64,000 nucleotides of DNA from assembly GCA_002786385.1 (NCBI GenBank), contig PGCN01000007.1:124001-188000 (forward strand), in the 5' to 3' direction. The translations under genes and the position numbers were made by a program. This DNA comes from Flavobacterium sp. FEMGT703F (GTDB lineage Bacteria > Bacteroidota > Bacteroidia > Flavobacteriales > Flavobacteriaceae). Positions 52,131 to 60,707 of this stretch are shown piece by piece. The notes beneath the pieces are model-generated. The model was not told where the DNA came from, ran no database searches, and worked only from the letters and a program-made list of their open reading frames with translations. Each line of letters opens with the position of its first letter. The stretch's first letter is position 1.

Positions 52131-52160
52131 TTGCAATTTCAATGACAATATCTAATTTTA
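52131..52160 (+). promoter_or_regulatory. Promoter of gcvT
   Basis: TTG at 52131-52133, a 19-base spacer and TAATTTTA at 52153-52160 (seven of eight positions of the -7 consensus). It begins 1 bp after the fahA stop codon and lies 26 bp before the gcvT ATG. Confidence 0.55.
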
Positions 52161-52186
52161 AAATAAACAACACAATTTAAATTATA

Positions 52187-53269
52187 ATGAAAAATACAGC
52201 TTTATCACACATTCATGAGAGTTTAGGCGCCAAGATGGTTCCGTTTGCCGGTTACAATATGCCGGTACAATATGAAGGTGTGAATGCCGAACACGAAACC
52301 GTTAGAAATGGTGTTGGCGTTTTTGACGTTTCCCACATGGGTGAATTTTTACTTACCGGTGAAAACGCTTTGGCACTAATCCAAAAAGTGACTTCCAATG
52401 ATGCATCGGTATTAGAAATCGGACGTGCGCAATATTCTTGCTTGCCCAATAATGATGGAGGAATCGTTGACGATTTAATCGTTTACCGCATGAAAGAAGA
52501 CCAATATTTATTGGTTGTCAATGCTTCTAATATTGACAAAAATTGGAATTGGATTTCATCACACAATGATTTAGGTGTTGACATGCGCAACTTATCCGAC
52601 GATTATTCATTGTTGGCCATCCAAGGACCAAAAGCTGTGGAAGCCATGCAATCACTTACTTCAGTAGATTTAGCAGCTATCAAATATTACCATTTTGAAG
52701 TCGGACCATTTGCCGGAATCGACAATGTAATCATCTCCGCTACTGGTTATACCGGTTCGGGCGGATTTGAAATTTATTGTAAAAACTCGGAAGTGGAACA
52801 AGTTTGGAACAAAGTTTTTGAAGCCGGTGCCGCTTTCGGTATCAAACCAATTGGCTTGGCAGCACGCGATACACTTCGTTTGGAAATGGGCTTTTGTTTG
52901 TATGGCAACGACATCAACGACACGACTTCGCCTATTGAAGCCGGTTTGGGTTGGATCACCAAATTCACCAAAGACTTCACCAATTCTGAAAATCTGAAAA
53001 AACAAAAAGAAGCCGGTGTGACGCGCAAACTTATCGGTTTTGAATTGATCGAAAGAGGTATTCCGAGACACGATTACGAAATTGTGGATGCCAACGGAAA
53101 CAACATCGGTATTGTAACTTCCGGAACTATGGCGCCATCTTTAGGCAAAGGTATCGGTATGGGTTATGTTGCCACCGAGTTTGCCGGTGTCGACGCGGAA
53201 ATCTACATCCAAATCAGAAATAATAAAGTAAAGGCTAAAGTTGTTAAAATGCCTTTCTACAAAAAATAA
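52187..53269 (+). CDS. gcvT: Glycine cleavage system aminomethyltransferase (T protein)
   Basis: 360 residues, standard length. GcvT transfers the methylene group from lipoyl-GcvH to tetrahydrofolate, releasing ammonia. Seen are [34 protein letters not shown], and [20 protein letters not shown]. The other glycine cleavage genes (gcvH, gcvP) are elsewhere. A protease gene starts 4 bp after the stop codon. Confidence 0.96.
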   Translation: MKNTALSHIHESLGAKMVPFAGYNMPVQYEGVNAEHETVRNGVGVFDVSHMGEFLLTGENALALIQKVTSNDASVLEIGRAQYSCLPNNDGGIVDDLIVYRMKEDQYLLVVNASNIDKNWNWISSHNDLGVDMRNLSDDYSLLAIQGPKAVEAMQSLTSVDLAAIKYYHFEVGPFAGIDNVIISATGYTGSGGFEIYCKNSEVEQVWNKVFEAGAAFGIKPIGLAARDTLRLEMGFCLYGNDINDTTSPIEAGLGWITKFTKDFTNSENLKKQKEAGVTRKLIGFELIERGIPRHDYEIVDANGNNIGIVTSGTMAPSLGKGIGMGYVATEFAGVDAEIYIQIRNNKVKAKVVKMPFYKK

Positions 53270-53273
53270 CCGT

Positions 53274-55301
53274 GTGATCAAATCCTTATTAGCCGCTTTA
53301 GTTTTTCCTTTCTTTCTCTTTGGGCAAACCGAAAAGAATCCTTGTGAAACGGTGGCAAAAATCAACAAGCTCATACAGGATTTTCACTTCAAGCCTAAAC
53401 CGATAGACGACAGTTTATCGGTTTATGTTTTTAAAACTTTTTTGAGTCGCTTAGACGAGGACAATCGCTTATTCATTGCGCCTGAAATCAAAGCTTTAGA
53501 AAAACACCAATACCAAATTGACGATTATCTAAACAACAACAATTGTGCGTTTTTAGCCGACTTTTATTCGGCTTATACCAAAACAACCGAGCGGTACAAA
53601 AGGTTACTCGAAGCCATTAAAAAAGAACCGTTTCCGTTGAGCAGCAGCGAGCAAGTGCAATTTTCCCGCAAGGCTTTCCCGTATGCCAAAGACGAAAAAG
53701 AATTACAACATCTTTACAAAAAGCGATTGCTGTTCAATGTGTTGCGTGAAGTAGCCGAATTGAGCACTAACAAAGACTCGCTTACCCAACACTTTGAGAA
53801 GTTAGCCAACGAAAGCAAAGCCAAAGTGATGGAGCAATACGAGTGTAAATCGGAAAGTTATGTTTTAACAAAAAGTGAATTTTACAGCTTGTTTTTCAGT
53901 ACCTTTTGTTCCTACTTTGATCCACATACTGATTATTTCTCCGAAAGCGACAAATCGTCTTTTTACGCTACAGTCAGTTCCGATAACATGACTTTCGGAT
54001 TTTATATGGCGATGTCGGACAAAGACGAAATGACGGTAGAAGAAATTATTCCGGGCAGTTCGGCTTATTTCAGTGAAAAAATCGACAAAGGCGATCAGCT
54101 ATTAAAAGTAGTTCATCAAAATAATGAGTACCATATTGCCTGCTCGTCGATGAAGAAAATAGAAGAAATCATCAGCTCTAAAGAATATAGTACTGCCGAC
54201 TTCACTTTCCGAAAAAAAAGCGGTGAGATTTACAGCGTTCGACTGAACAAAAAAGTCATGAAAGACTATCAGAACAACGTCTATAGTTTCAAACTCAAAA
54301 AAGGCGATAACTATTTTGGCTACATCCGAATTCCGAGTTTTTATGCTACGTTCGAAAACGGAAAATCCAGTGTAAGTAATGATGTAGCTAAAGAGGTTTA
54401 TAAGCTTAAAGAAGATGGTGTTAGCGGCATTATAATCGACATCCAAAACAACGGTGGCGGTTCGATGGAAGAAGCTATTCGATTGAGCGGTCTTTTTATT
54501 GATGTTGGTCCGCTAGCCGTAATGAGCGACGGAAAACAAAAAAGAGAAATCCTCAAAGACCAAAATCGCGGTACCATTTACAACGGACCGATGATTGTGA
54601 TGATTAATGGTTTTTCGGCTTCCGCCAGCGAATTTTTTGCCAATGCCATGCAAGATTACAACCGAGCAATCATTATAGGCAATCGATCTTTAGGCAAAGC
54701 TTCGATGCAGCGCATTATTCCTATTGATGAAGAAAATCAGGAATTCGTAAAACTAACGTTGGAAACCTTTTATCGTGTTACCGGAAAAAGCAATCAATAC
54801 ATTGGTATTACACCCGATGTAGAAATTCCGCTATTATTCGACAAACAAATGCCGAGAGAAGACAGCAATAAAACGGCTTTAAAAAACGATGTGCTCAGTG
54901 TTAACCTAAAATACAATCGTTTGCCGGAAGACGGATTGAAATCGAAAATCATTCAACAGAGTCAAGCGCGTATTCAAAAAAATGCTTATGCCAAGCAAGT
55001 GAATGAACTCAATGCCAAAATTAATCCGCTGTATGATGGCGATTTACCATCAATAACATTGCAATTCTCGAACGTTTTTGACGACGTCAACAAAATGAAT
55101 GCGCTTTGGAAAACCATCAAAGATACCGGAGAAATAGCACAAGACACTACCATCGTTCAAAATTCCATTGATCTTGACAATCAAAAATTCGACGAATACC
55201 TTAAAAGTACCAACCTGGAAAGAAGCAAAGAAATCCAACAAAATTATCACATCGCCGAAGCGTTGAACATTTTATCCGATTGCGTTACCCTTAAACCCTA
55301 A
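53274..55301 (+). CDS. S41-family tail-specific protease with PDZ domain
   Basis: Start set to GTG at 53274, 4 bp after the gcvT stop, because translation there gives a signal peptide (about 1-18, SLLAALVFPFFLFGQ). No ATG is in a suitable place. The 675-residue protein has an N-terminal region similar to Prc (LSVYVFKTFLSRLDEDNRLF), a PDZ-like domain, and a catalytic domain with the Ser in MINGFSASASEFFANAMQDY and the Lys in SLGKASMQ. It is a periplasmic processing protease of the C-terminal-processing (Prc/CtpA) family. It is translated with gcvT and the secreted protein gene that follows 3 bp downstream. Confidence 0.92.
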   Translation: MIKSLLAALVFPFFLFGQTEKNPCETVAKINKLIQDFHFKPKPIDDSLSVYVFKTFLSRLDEDNRLFIAPEIKALEKHQYQIDDYLNNNNCAFLADFYSAYTKTTERYKRLLEAIKKEPFPLSSSEQVQFSRKAFPYAKDEKELQHLYKKRLLFNVLREVAELSTNKDSLTQHFEKLANESKAKVMEQYECKSESYVLTKSEFYSLFFSTFCSYFDPHTDYFSESDKSSFYATVSSDNMTFGFYMAMSDKDEMTVEEIIPGSSAYFSEKIDKGDQLLKVVHQNNEYHIACSSMKKIEEIISSKEYSTADFTFRKKSGEIYSVRLNKKVMKDYQNNVYSFKLKKGDNYFGYIRIPSFYATFENGKSSVSNDVAKEVYKLKEDGVSGIIIDIQNNGGGSMEEAIRLSGLFIDVGPLAVMSDGKQKREILKDQNRGTIYNGPMIVMINGFSASASEFFANAMQDYNRAIIIGNRSLGKASMQRIIPIDEENQEFVKLTLETFYRVTGKSNQYIGITPDVEIPLLFDKQMPREDSNKTALKNDVLSVNLKYNRLPEDGLKSKIIQQSQARIQKNAYAKQVNELNAKINPLYDGDLPSITLQFSNVFDDVNKMNALWKTIKDTGEIAQDTTIVQNSIDLDNQKFDEYLKSTNLERSKEIQQNYHIAEALNILSDCVTLKP

Positions 55302-55304
55302 CTT

Positions 55305-56339
55305 ATGAAAAAAAGACTGCTTATCACTTTAGTATTTTTTACCTGCATCAGTTTGCAAGCACAGGAATTTAAAACACCGGTAGACTATTTGAATTATATT
55401 GGTAAAGAACAAGAAAACATTTCCAGAAGCATGTGGAAATACACTTCGGCTGTGGCGCATTCCAAAAGCGCTCGACGCATTGACAACACCCGAAAACTAT
55501 TGGTGAAAAGCATCCAAACGGCCAGTAAAAAAATTGCCGGTTTGAAAGATGGTTATCAAGGCGATGTGGAATACCGCAATCAAATTTTGGAATACTTAAG
55601 TATTTCTGAAAAAAACATCAACGAAGAATACGACAAAATTATAGACATGCAAGAAGTGGCCGAGCAATCCTATGATGCGATGGAAGCGTATATCATGACA
55701 CGTGATTTGGTCAACAAAAAAATTGATGCCGAAAACGAAAAAGCCGAGTTGGCCCAAAAGAATTTCTGCGCTAAATACAACATTACACTCTCGGAAAACA
55801 CCAGTGAATTAGGACAAAAAATCAAAATTTCCAACGAAGTATTTGCCTACCATACCGAGCTTTACCTGATTTTCTTTAAAGCCAATGTAACCGATTTGTA
55901 TTTGTCTAATGCCATTCAAAAAAACGACATCGGCGGAATCCAACAAAATGCAGCTACTTTGGTGCAATATGCCAATGAAGGCTTGGAAAAACTGAAAACT
56001 GTAAAACCTTTTGGCACCGACAATTCGATGGTTTTGATTACTAAAAAAGCTTTGGAATTCTACAAAAAACAAGGAGAACAATTCGCCCCGAAAGTGGTAG
56101 CTTTTATGATGTTCAACGAAAAGTTTGAAGCCGCTAAAAAATCGCTTGAATCCAAATCGGATAAAGACCGAACCAAAGAGGAAATCGACAATTACAACAC
56201 TATGGTAAAGCAGGTGAACAAAGAAATTGACACCTACAACAAAACCAATTCGGCCAATTTTCAGGAAAAAAACACCATAATAGACCAGTGGAATAACACA
56301 GGGGAAAGCTTTATTTCCAGTCATGTACCGGTGGGATAA
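55305..56339 (+). CDS. Secreted helical protein, LIC11966-like
   Basis: 344 residues with signal peptide (about 1-19, ISLQAQ). The rest is largely alpha-helical with many Lys and Glu (YLNYIGKEQENISRSMWKYTSAVAHSKSARR; EYLSISEKNINEEYDKI; EGLEKLKTVKPFGTDNSMV). It resembles proteins labelled LIC11966 family surface protein in flavobacteria, a family of unknown function. It starts 3 bp after the S41 protease stop codon, so it may be a substrate, adaptor or partner of that protease. Confidence 0.72.
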   Translation: MKKRLLITLVFFTCISLQAQEFKTPVDYLNYIGKEQENISRSMWKYTSAVAHSKSARRIDNTRKLLVKSIQTASKKIAGLKDGYQGDVEYRNQILEYLSISEKNINEEYDKIIDMQEVAEQSYDAMEAYIMTRDLVNKKIDAENEKAELAQKNFCAKYNITLSENTSELGQKIKISNEVFAYHTELYLIFFKANVTDLYLSNAIQKNDIGGIQQNAATLVQYANEGLEKLKTVKPFGTDNSMVLITKKALEFYKKQGEQFAPKVVAFMMFNEKFEAAKKSLESKSDKDRTKEEIDNYNTMVKQVNKEIDTYNKTNSANFQEKNTIIDQWNNTGESFISSHVPVG

Positions 56340-56356
56340 TTTGTAACGACTATCAT

Positions 56357-56386
56357 TTGCATTAATCGATTATTACCTTATTTTTG
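56357..56386 (+). promoter_or_regulatory. Promoter of the YebC gene
   Basis: TTG at 56357-56359 (in TTTG), a 19-base spacer and TATTTTTG at 56379-56386: an exact consensus promoter, 29 bp before the ATG. Confidence 0.8.
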
Positions 56387-56415
56387 CACTCAAATTAAAA
56401 CAAATTCTATCAGCA

Positions 56416-57129
56416 ATGGGAAGAGCATTTGAATTTAGAAAAGGAAGAAAAATGAAACGTTGGGCTGCTATGGCCAAAGCGTTTACTCGTATCGGGAAAG
56501 ATATCGTGATGGCGGTAAAAGAAGGCGGACCAAACCCCGAAGCTAATTCGCGTTTGAGAGCGGTTATGCAAAATGCCAAAGCGGCCAATATGCCGAAAGA
56601 AAACGTAGAACGCGCCATTAAAAAAGCCACCGATAAAGATACAGCTAACTATAAAGAAGTATTATTTGAAGGTTATGCACCGCACGGAATCGCTGTCCTC
56701 ATCGAAACGGCGACCGACAACAATAACCGTACAGTAGCCAATATTCGAAGCTATTTCAACAAATGTAACGGTACTTTGGGCACGCAAGGTTCGGTAGAAT
56801 TTATGTTCGACCACACTTGTAACTTCCGTATTCCGGCTGCCGGACAAGATGTAGAAGAATTAGAATTGGAAATGATTGATTTCGGTGTAGAAGAAATTTT
56901 TGCCGATGACGAAGACGGTATCGTGATGTATGCGCCTTTCGAAAGTTTCGGTGCCATCCAGAAAGAATTGGAAAATCGCGGTTTGGAGATTTTATCTTCC
57001 GGTTTCGACAGAATTCCGCAAATCACCAAAGAGTTGACCGAAGACCAAATAGCCGATGTTGAAAAATTATTGGAAAAAATCGAGGAAGACGACGATGTAA
57101 TGAACGTTTACCACACCATGCAAGAGTAA
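56416..57129 (+). CDS. YebC/PmpR/TACO1-family translation/transcription regulator
   Basis: 237 residues, standard YebC length, beginning MGRAFEFRKGRKMKRWAAM and continuing GPNPEANSRLRAVMQNAKAANMP, YEGYAPHGIAVL-like sequence and FGTLGTQGSVEFMF. Members bind DNA or the ribosome, and recent work links them to translation of proline stretches; a different EF-P route (efp at 10.6 kb) exists in this window. It is a single gene with a consensus promoter and a good terminator. Confidence 0.95.
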   Translation: MGRAFEFRKGRKMKRWAAMAKAFTRIGKDIVMAVKEGGPNPEANSRLRAVMQNAKAANMPKENVERAIKKATDKDTANYKEVLFEGYAPHGIAVLIETATDNNNRTVANIRSYFNKCNGTLGTQGSVEFMFDHTCNFRIPAAGQDVEELELEMIDFGVEEIFADDEDGIVMYAPFESFGAIQKELENRGLEILSSGFDRIPQITKELTEDQIADVEKLLEKIEEDDDVMNVYHTMQE

Positions 57130-57160
57130 TATTAGATATCAGATATCAAATTTTAAATAT

Positions 57161-57186
57161 AAACGCCGGGCTTTTGCTTGGCGTTT
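57161..57186 (+). terminator. Terminator of the YebC gene
   Basis: AAACGCC pairs with GGCGTTT, with an inner GGGC/GCTT wobble stem, and is followed by a T-run. A tandem pair of AGATATC (57134-57147) lies just before. Confidence 0.85.
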
Positions 57187-57494
57187 TTTTTTACAGTATT
57201 GAAACAACACCAATACTACTGCAATAAGTTTAGCAATTGCAAGCTCTATTAAATAAAAATTTAATTTGCTGATTATAAAACAGTTAAATAAATTGTAAAA
57301 AAAATGGTGTTAAAAAGTTGTAACATTTAATTAAGACTTCCGTACAATTAGAGATTTTTGCCCGGAATAAATAGTCGCAATAACGAAAGGTGTCGTAACA
57401 CCAACAAGGAAGTTTCCTTTAAAAAACAAAACGTATTCCCCTATCCAATCGCTCCAAAAATCAAACACTTATTTTTAATTTAATTTTTAAAACA
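57187..57494 (+). other. Gene-free leader region before the flotillin-like gene
   Basis: About 300 bases without a recognisable gene. It holds two small inverted repeats, GGTGT-CGTA-ACACC (57389-57402) and AAGGAA-GT-TTCCTT (57406-57419), 76-106 bases before the ATG, in an AT-rich background. No exact TAnnTTTG is seen, nor any riboswitch class I know. It probably contains the promoter and a long structured 5' leader of the flotillin-like gene. Confidence 0.5.
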
Positions 57495-59408
57495 ATGGCA
57501 GAAATTTTCTCTTATTGGTGGATTTTCCTTTTGGTTTTATCATTAGTCTTTTACAAGTTTGTCTTGCGATTTTTCTTTGGTATGGTTATCGTACCTGAAG
57601 ATAAAATTGGTTTAGTAACCAAAAAATTTGTTTTGTTTGGAACAGACAAATCTCTTCCTGACGGTCGAATTATTGCTACTAAAGGTGAAGCTGGTTTTCA
57701 AGCACAAACCTTAGCGCCAGGACTGTACTGGATGAAGTGGATTTGGCAATATTCTATCGACATGACTCCTTTTACGATTATACCCGAAGGCAAAATCGGA
57801 TTAGTGTTAAGTAAAGACGGAAAGGAAATCCCAACCGGGCGCATTTTAGCTCGAAAAGTTGAATGTGATAATTACCAAGATGCGACCTCTTTCTTAAACA
57901 ACGGTGGTCAGAAAGGTCGTCAAACAGCTTTCATTACAACAGGTTCCTATCGTATCAATACATTCTTATTTGAAATTGTTATTGCCGATCAAATCAAAAT
58001 TTATGAAAACATGGTCGGTATTGTAACTGCTTTAGATGGTGAACCTATTCCACTTGGCCAAATTGCAGGTAAGTATGTTGAAGGTCACAATAATTTCCAA
58101 GACTTTGATGATTTTTTGGAGAAAGGCGGAAATCGTGGATTACAACCACAAGTTATGTTGGCTGGTTCTTATTACATCAATACTTGGGCAATTCAAATAG
58201 AACAAAACCCTATGACTGATGTTCCTATTGGATATGTTGGCGTAGTGATTTCTTATATAGGTGAAGACGGTCAAGATGTTACAGGCGATACCTTCAAACA
58301 CGGAAACATTGTGTCCAAAGGACAACGCGGTGTATGGATGGAACCACTTGGTCCTGGTAAATATGCTCTAAACAAATACACTACTAAATTAGAACCGGTG
58401 CCAACCACTAACTTGGTTTTGAACTGGGCAAATGCACGAAGTGAATCACATGATTTAGATAAAAACTTATCTACAATTACAGTACGTTCTAAAGATGGTT
58501 TCCCTTTTAATTTAGATGTAGCACAAATTATCCACGTACCGGCCAACGAAGCACCAAAAGTAATTGCTCGTTTTGGTAGTATGACAAATTTAGTTTCACA
58601 AGTTCTAGAACCTACAATTGGTAACTATTTCAGAAATTCAGCTCAGGACAGCGATGTGATCTCGTTCTTAAGTACTCGTAAAGAGAGACAAGAATCAGCC
58701 AAGAATCATATCAAAACAGTTTTGGACGAATACAATGTAAATGCAGTTGATACGCTAATTGGAGATATAGTTCCGCCGGATTCATTAATGAAAACGCTAA
58801 CCGACAGAAAAATCGCCGAAGAAGAACAAAAGACTTATCAAACCCAAAAAATGGCGCAAGAACAGCGTCAAGGAGTAGAGAAAGAAACGGCTATTGCTGA
58901 TATGCAAAAAGAAATTGTTCGTGCCTCGCAAAGTGTTGAAATTGCACAACGTACAGCAGATGCAACGGTTAAAAAGGCAGAGGGTGATGCTACCAGCTTA
59001 AAATTGAATGTTAATGCTGAAGCTGAAGCCACAAAAATGCGTGCAAATGCAGAGGCTGAAGCCACTAAGGCAAGAGCTGGAGCGCAAGCAGAAGCTACCC
59101 GTTTGAATGCGAGTGCCGAAGCTGAAAAAATCTCTAAAACTGGTTTGGCCGAAGCTGAGAAGATTATGGCTATTGGTAAATCAACAGCAGAAGCTTATCA
59201 ATTACAAGTTTCAGCTATGGGTGGAGATAATTTTACCAAATATAAAATCACAGAGGAAATTGGAAAAGGAAATATCAAAGTTATTCCTGATGTATTAATT
59301 TCCGGAGCTAATGGTTCTGAAGGTGGTATAAGCGGATTGCTAGGTATGAAGCTTATGGAAATGATGCAAGATAAAAATATAACCGAAGCAAATTCCAAGA
59401 AAAAATAA
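57495..59408 (+). CDS. Flotillin/SPFH-family membrane protein with extra N-terminal repeats
   Basis: 637 residues. One TM segment (about 5-31) is followed by about four beta-rich repeats of about 75-90 residues (first pattern VIVPEDKIGLVTKKF; then IIPEGKIGLVLSKDGKEIPTG; then MVGIVTALDGEPIPLGQIAGKYVEG; then IGYVGVVISYIGEDGQDVTG) with GG-RG-Q and G-Y-IN signatures. A SPFH region follows (LNWANARSESHDL; FNLDVAQIIHVPANEAPKVIARF), then an Ala-rich coiled coil (about 450-570) and a Gly-rich tail. Flotillin-type proteins form membrane scaffolds. The repeats are not part of normal flotillins. A strong terminator follows. Confidence 0.85.
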   Translation: MAEIFSYWWIFLLVLSLVFYKFVLRFFFGMVIVPEDKIGLVTKKFVLFGTDKSLPDGRIIATKGEAGFQAQTLAPGLYWMKWIWQYSIDMTPFTIIPEGKIGLVLSKDGKEIPTGRILARKVECDNYQDATSFLNNGGQKGRQTAFITTGSYRINTFLFEIVIADQIKIYENMVGIVTALDGEPIPLGQIAGKYVEGHNNFQDFDDFLEKGGNRGLQPQVMLAGSYYINTWAIQIEQNPMTDVPIGYVGVVISYIGEDGQDVTGDTFKHGNIVSKGQRGVWMEPLGPGKYALNKYTTKLEPVPTTNLVLNWANARSESHDLDKNLSTITVRSKDGFPFNLDVAQIIHVPANEAPKVIARFGSMTNLVSQVLEPTIGNYFRNSAQDSDVISFLSTRKERQESAKNHIKTVLDEYNVNAVDTLIGDIVPPDSLMKTLTDRKIAEEEQKTYQTQKMAQEQRQGVEKETAIADMQKEIVRASQSVEIAQRTADATVKKAEGDATSLKLNVNAEAEATKMRANAEAEATKARAGAQAEATRLNASAEAEKISKTGLAEAEKIMAIGKSTAEAYQLQVSAMGGDNFTKYKITEEIGKGNIKVIPDVLISGANGSEGGISGLLGMKLMEMMQDKNITEANSKKK

Positions 59409-59414
59409 TTATTA

Positions 59415-59443
59415 AAAAACTCCGAGTTTACTACTCGGAGTTT
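59415..59443 (+). terminator. Terminator of the flotillin-like gene
   Basis: AAAACTCCGAGT pairs exactly with ACTCGGAGTTTT around five bases and is followed by a T-rich stretch, 6 bp after the stop codon. Confidence 0.9.
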
Positions 59444-59518
59444 TCTTTCTTATCACAAAATTAATTTATCAGAGACAAACAATTGTATTGAATCTATAAT
59501 CTTTATTTATATCATAAA

Positions 59519-59544
59519 AAAACGCTGAGCAATCTCAGCGTTTT
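59519..59544 (-). terminator. Terminator of the cysteine synthase family gene
   Basis: AAAACGCTGAG pairs exactly with CTCAGCGTTTT around CAAT; leftward it ends in T-rich sequence. It lies 42 bp past the stop codon. Confidence 0.85.
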
Positions 59545-59586
59545 GTATATAAAAAAGTTAACTGTATCCAAACAGTTCAAAAGAGT

Positions 59587-60627
59587 CTATTTGATAAATT
59601 CCACTTTTTGTGTTTCTTCTACATTAACACTGTCAAAGAAACCTTGCTCGTTCATCCAATCATCACTAAATACTTTGCTCATGTAACGAGAACCGTGGTC
59701 AGGGAAAATAGCAATAACATTACTGTTTTCGTTAAATTCACCTTCTTCGGCATATTGTCTGATGGCTTGCATTACTGCTCCTGAGGTGTAGCCTACAAAC
59801 AAACCTTCTTTCTTAGCAATCTCACGAGTGGTATGAGCACTTTCTTCGTCGGTCACTTTCATGAAGTGGTCAATCGAATCGAAATCGGTGGCTGTCGGAA
59901 TTAAGTTTTTACCCAAACCTTCAATGCGGTACGGATAAATTTCGTTAGCATCAAATTCTTTAGTTTCATGGTATTTTTTCAATACAGAACCAAATGCATC
60001 AACGCCTAATATTCGGATATTCGGATTTTTTTCTTTTAAAAATTTAGCAGCTCCGGAAATGGTTCCGCCCGTTCCGCTACAAGCAACTAAATGCGTAATT
60101 TTTCCGTTGGTTTGTTCCCAAATTTCAGGACCTGTAGTTTTATAGTGTGCATCAATATTCAATTGGTTGAAATATTGATTGATGTAAACCGAACCTTTGG
60201 TTTCTTCGTGTAAACGCTTCGCAACATTGTAGTACGAACGCTCGTCATCGGCAGAAACGTGAGCCGGACAAACATATACCTTCGCACCCAAACTGCGCAA
60301 CATGTCTATTTTATCTTTGGACGATTTAGAACTTACGGCCAAAATACAATTGTATCCTTTAATGATACTTACCATAGCCAAACTAAAACCGGTATTTCCG
60401 GAAGTGGTTTCGATAATGGTATCACCCGGCGTTAAAATTCCTTGTCTCTCAGCCTCTTCAATAATATATAATGCAATTCTGTCTTTAGTGGAGTGACCCG
60501 GGTTGAAAGCTTCCACTTTAGCGTAGAAGTTTCCGGGTAAAGATTCTGTGATTCTGTTGAGTTTAATCAGCGGAGTATTCCCTATTAAACTCAGTACATT
60601 ATCGTAAGCTTTTATATCTTCTTTCAT
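59587..60627 (-). CDS. PLP-dependent cysteine synthase / cystathionine beta-synthase family protein
   Basis: 346 residues. The PLP lysine motif is [12 protein letters not shown] (usually SVKDR), the phosphate loop [12 protein letters not shown] and [18 protein letters not shown], both intact. The substrate loop and the length match the cystathionine beta-synthase-like branch without a CBS domain. It makes cysteine or cystathionine from O-acetylserine or serine; substrate specificity cannot be assigned. The start codon is preceded by a -7 box. Confidence 0.9.
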   Translation of the reverse strand: MKEDIKAYDNVLSLIGNTPLIKLNRITESLPGNFYAKVEAFNPGHSTKDRIALYIIEEAERQGILTPGDTIIETTSGNTGFSLAMVSIIKGYNCILAVSSKSSKDKIDMLRSLGAKVYVCPAHVSADDERSYYNVAKRLHEETKGSVYINQYFNQLNIDAHYKTTGPEIWEQTNGKITHLVACSGTGGTISGAAKFLKEKNPNIRILGVDAFGSVLKKYHETKEFDANEIYPYRIEGLGKNLIPTATDFDSIDHFMKVTDEESAHTTREIAKKEGLFVGYTSGAVMQAIRQYAEEGEFNENSNVIAIFPDHGSRYMSKVFSDDWMNEQGFFDSVNVEETQKVEFIK

Positions 60628-60684
60628 AAAATAAATTAGTCAAGGCGTAGTTATGAAGTCAATTTAACAGGCTCCCAAACGTTG

Positions 60685-60692
60685 CAAATTTA
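60685..60692 (-). promoter_or_regulatory. -7 box before the cysteine synthase family gene
   Basis: Minus strand TAAATTTG, an exact TAnnTTTG, 57 bp before the start codon. No -33 TTG. Confidence 0.4.
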
Positions 60693-60707
60693 ATAAAATA
60701 TTTTAAA

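Noticed and set aside
55809..56324. A 171-residue minus-strand frame within the secreted helical protein gene
   Set aside because: Antisense of a well-supported gene with a signal peptide; Phe/Val-rich composition reflects the complementary Lys/Glu/Asn codons.
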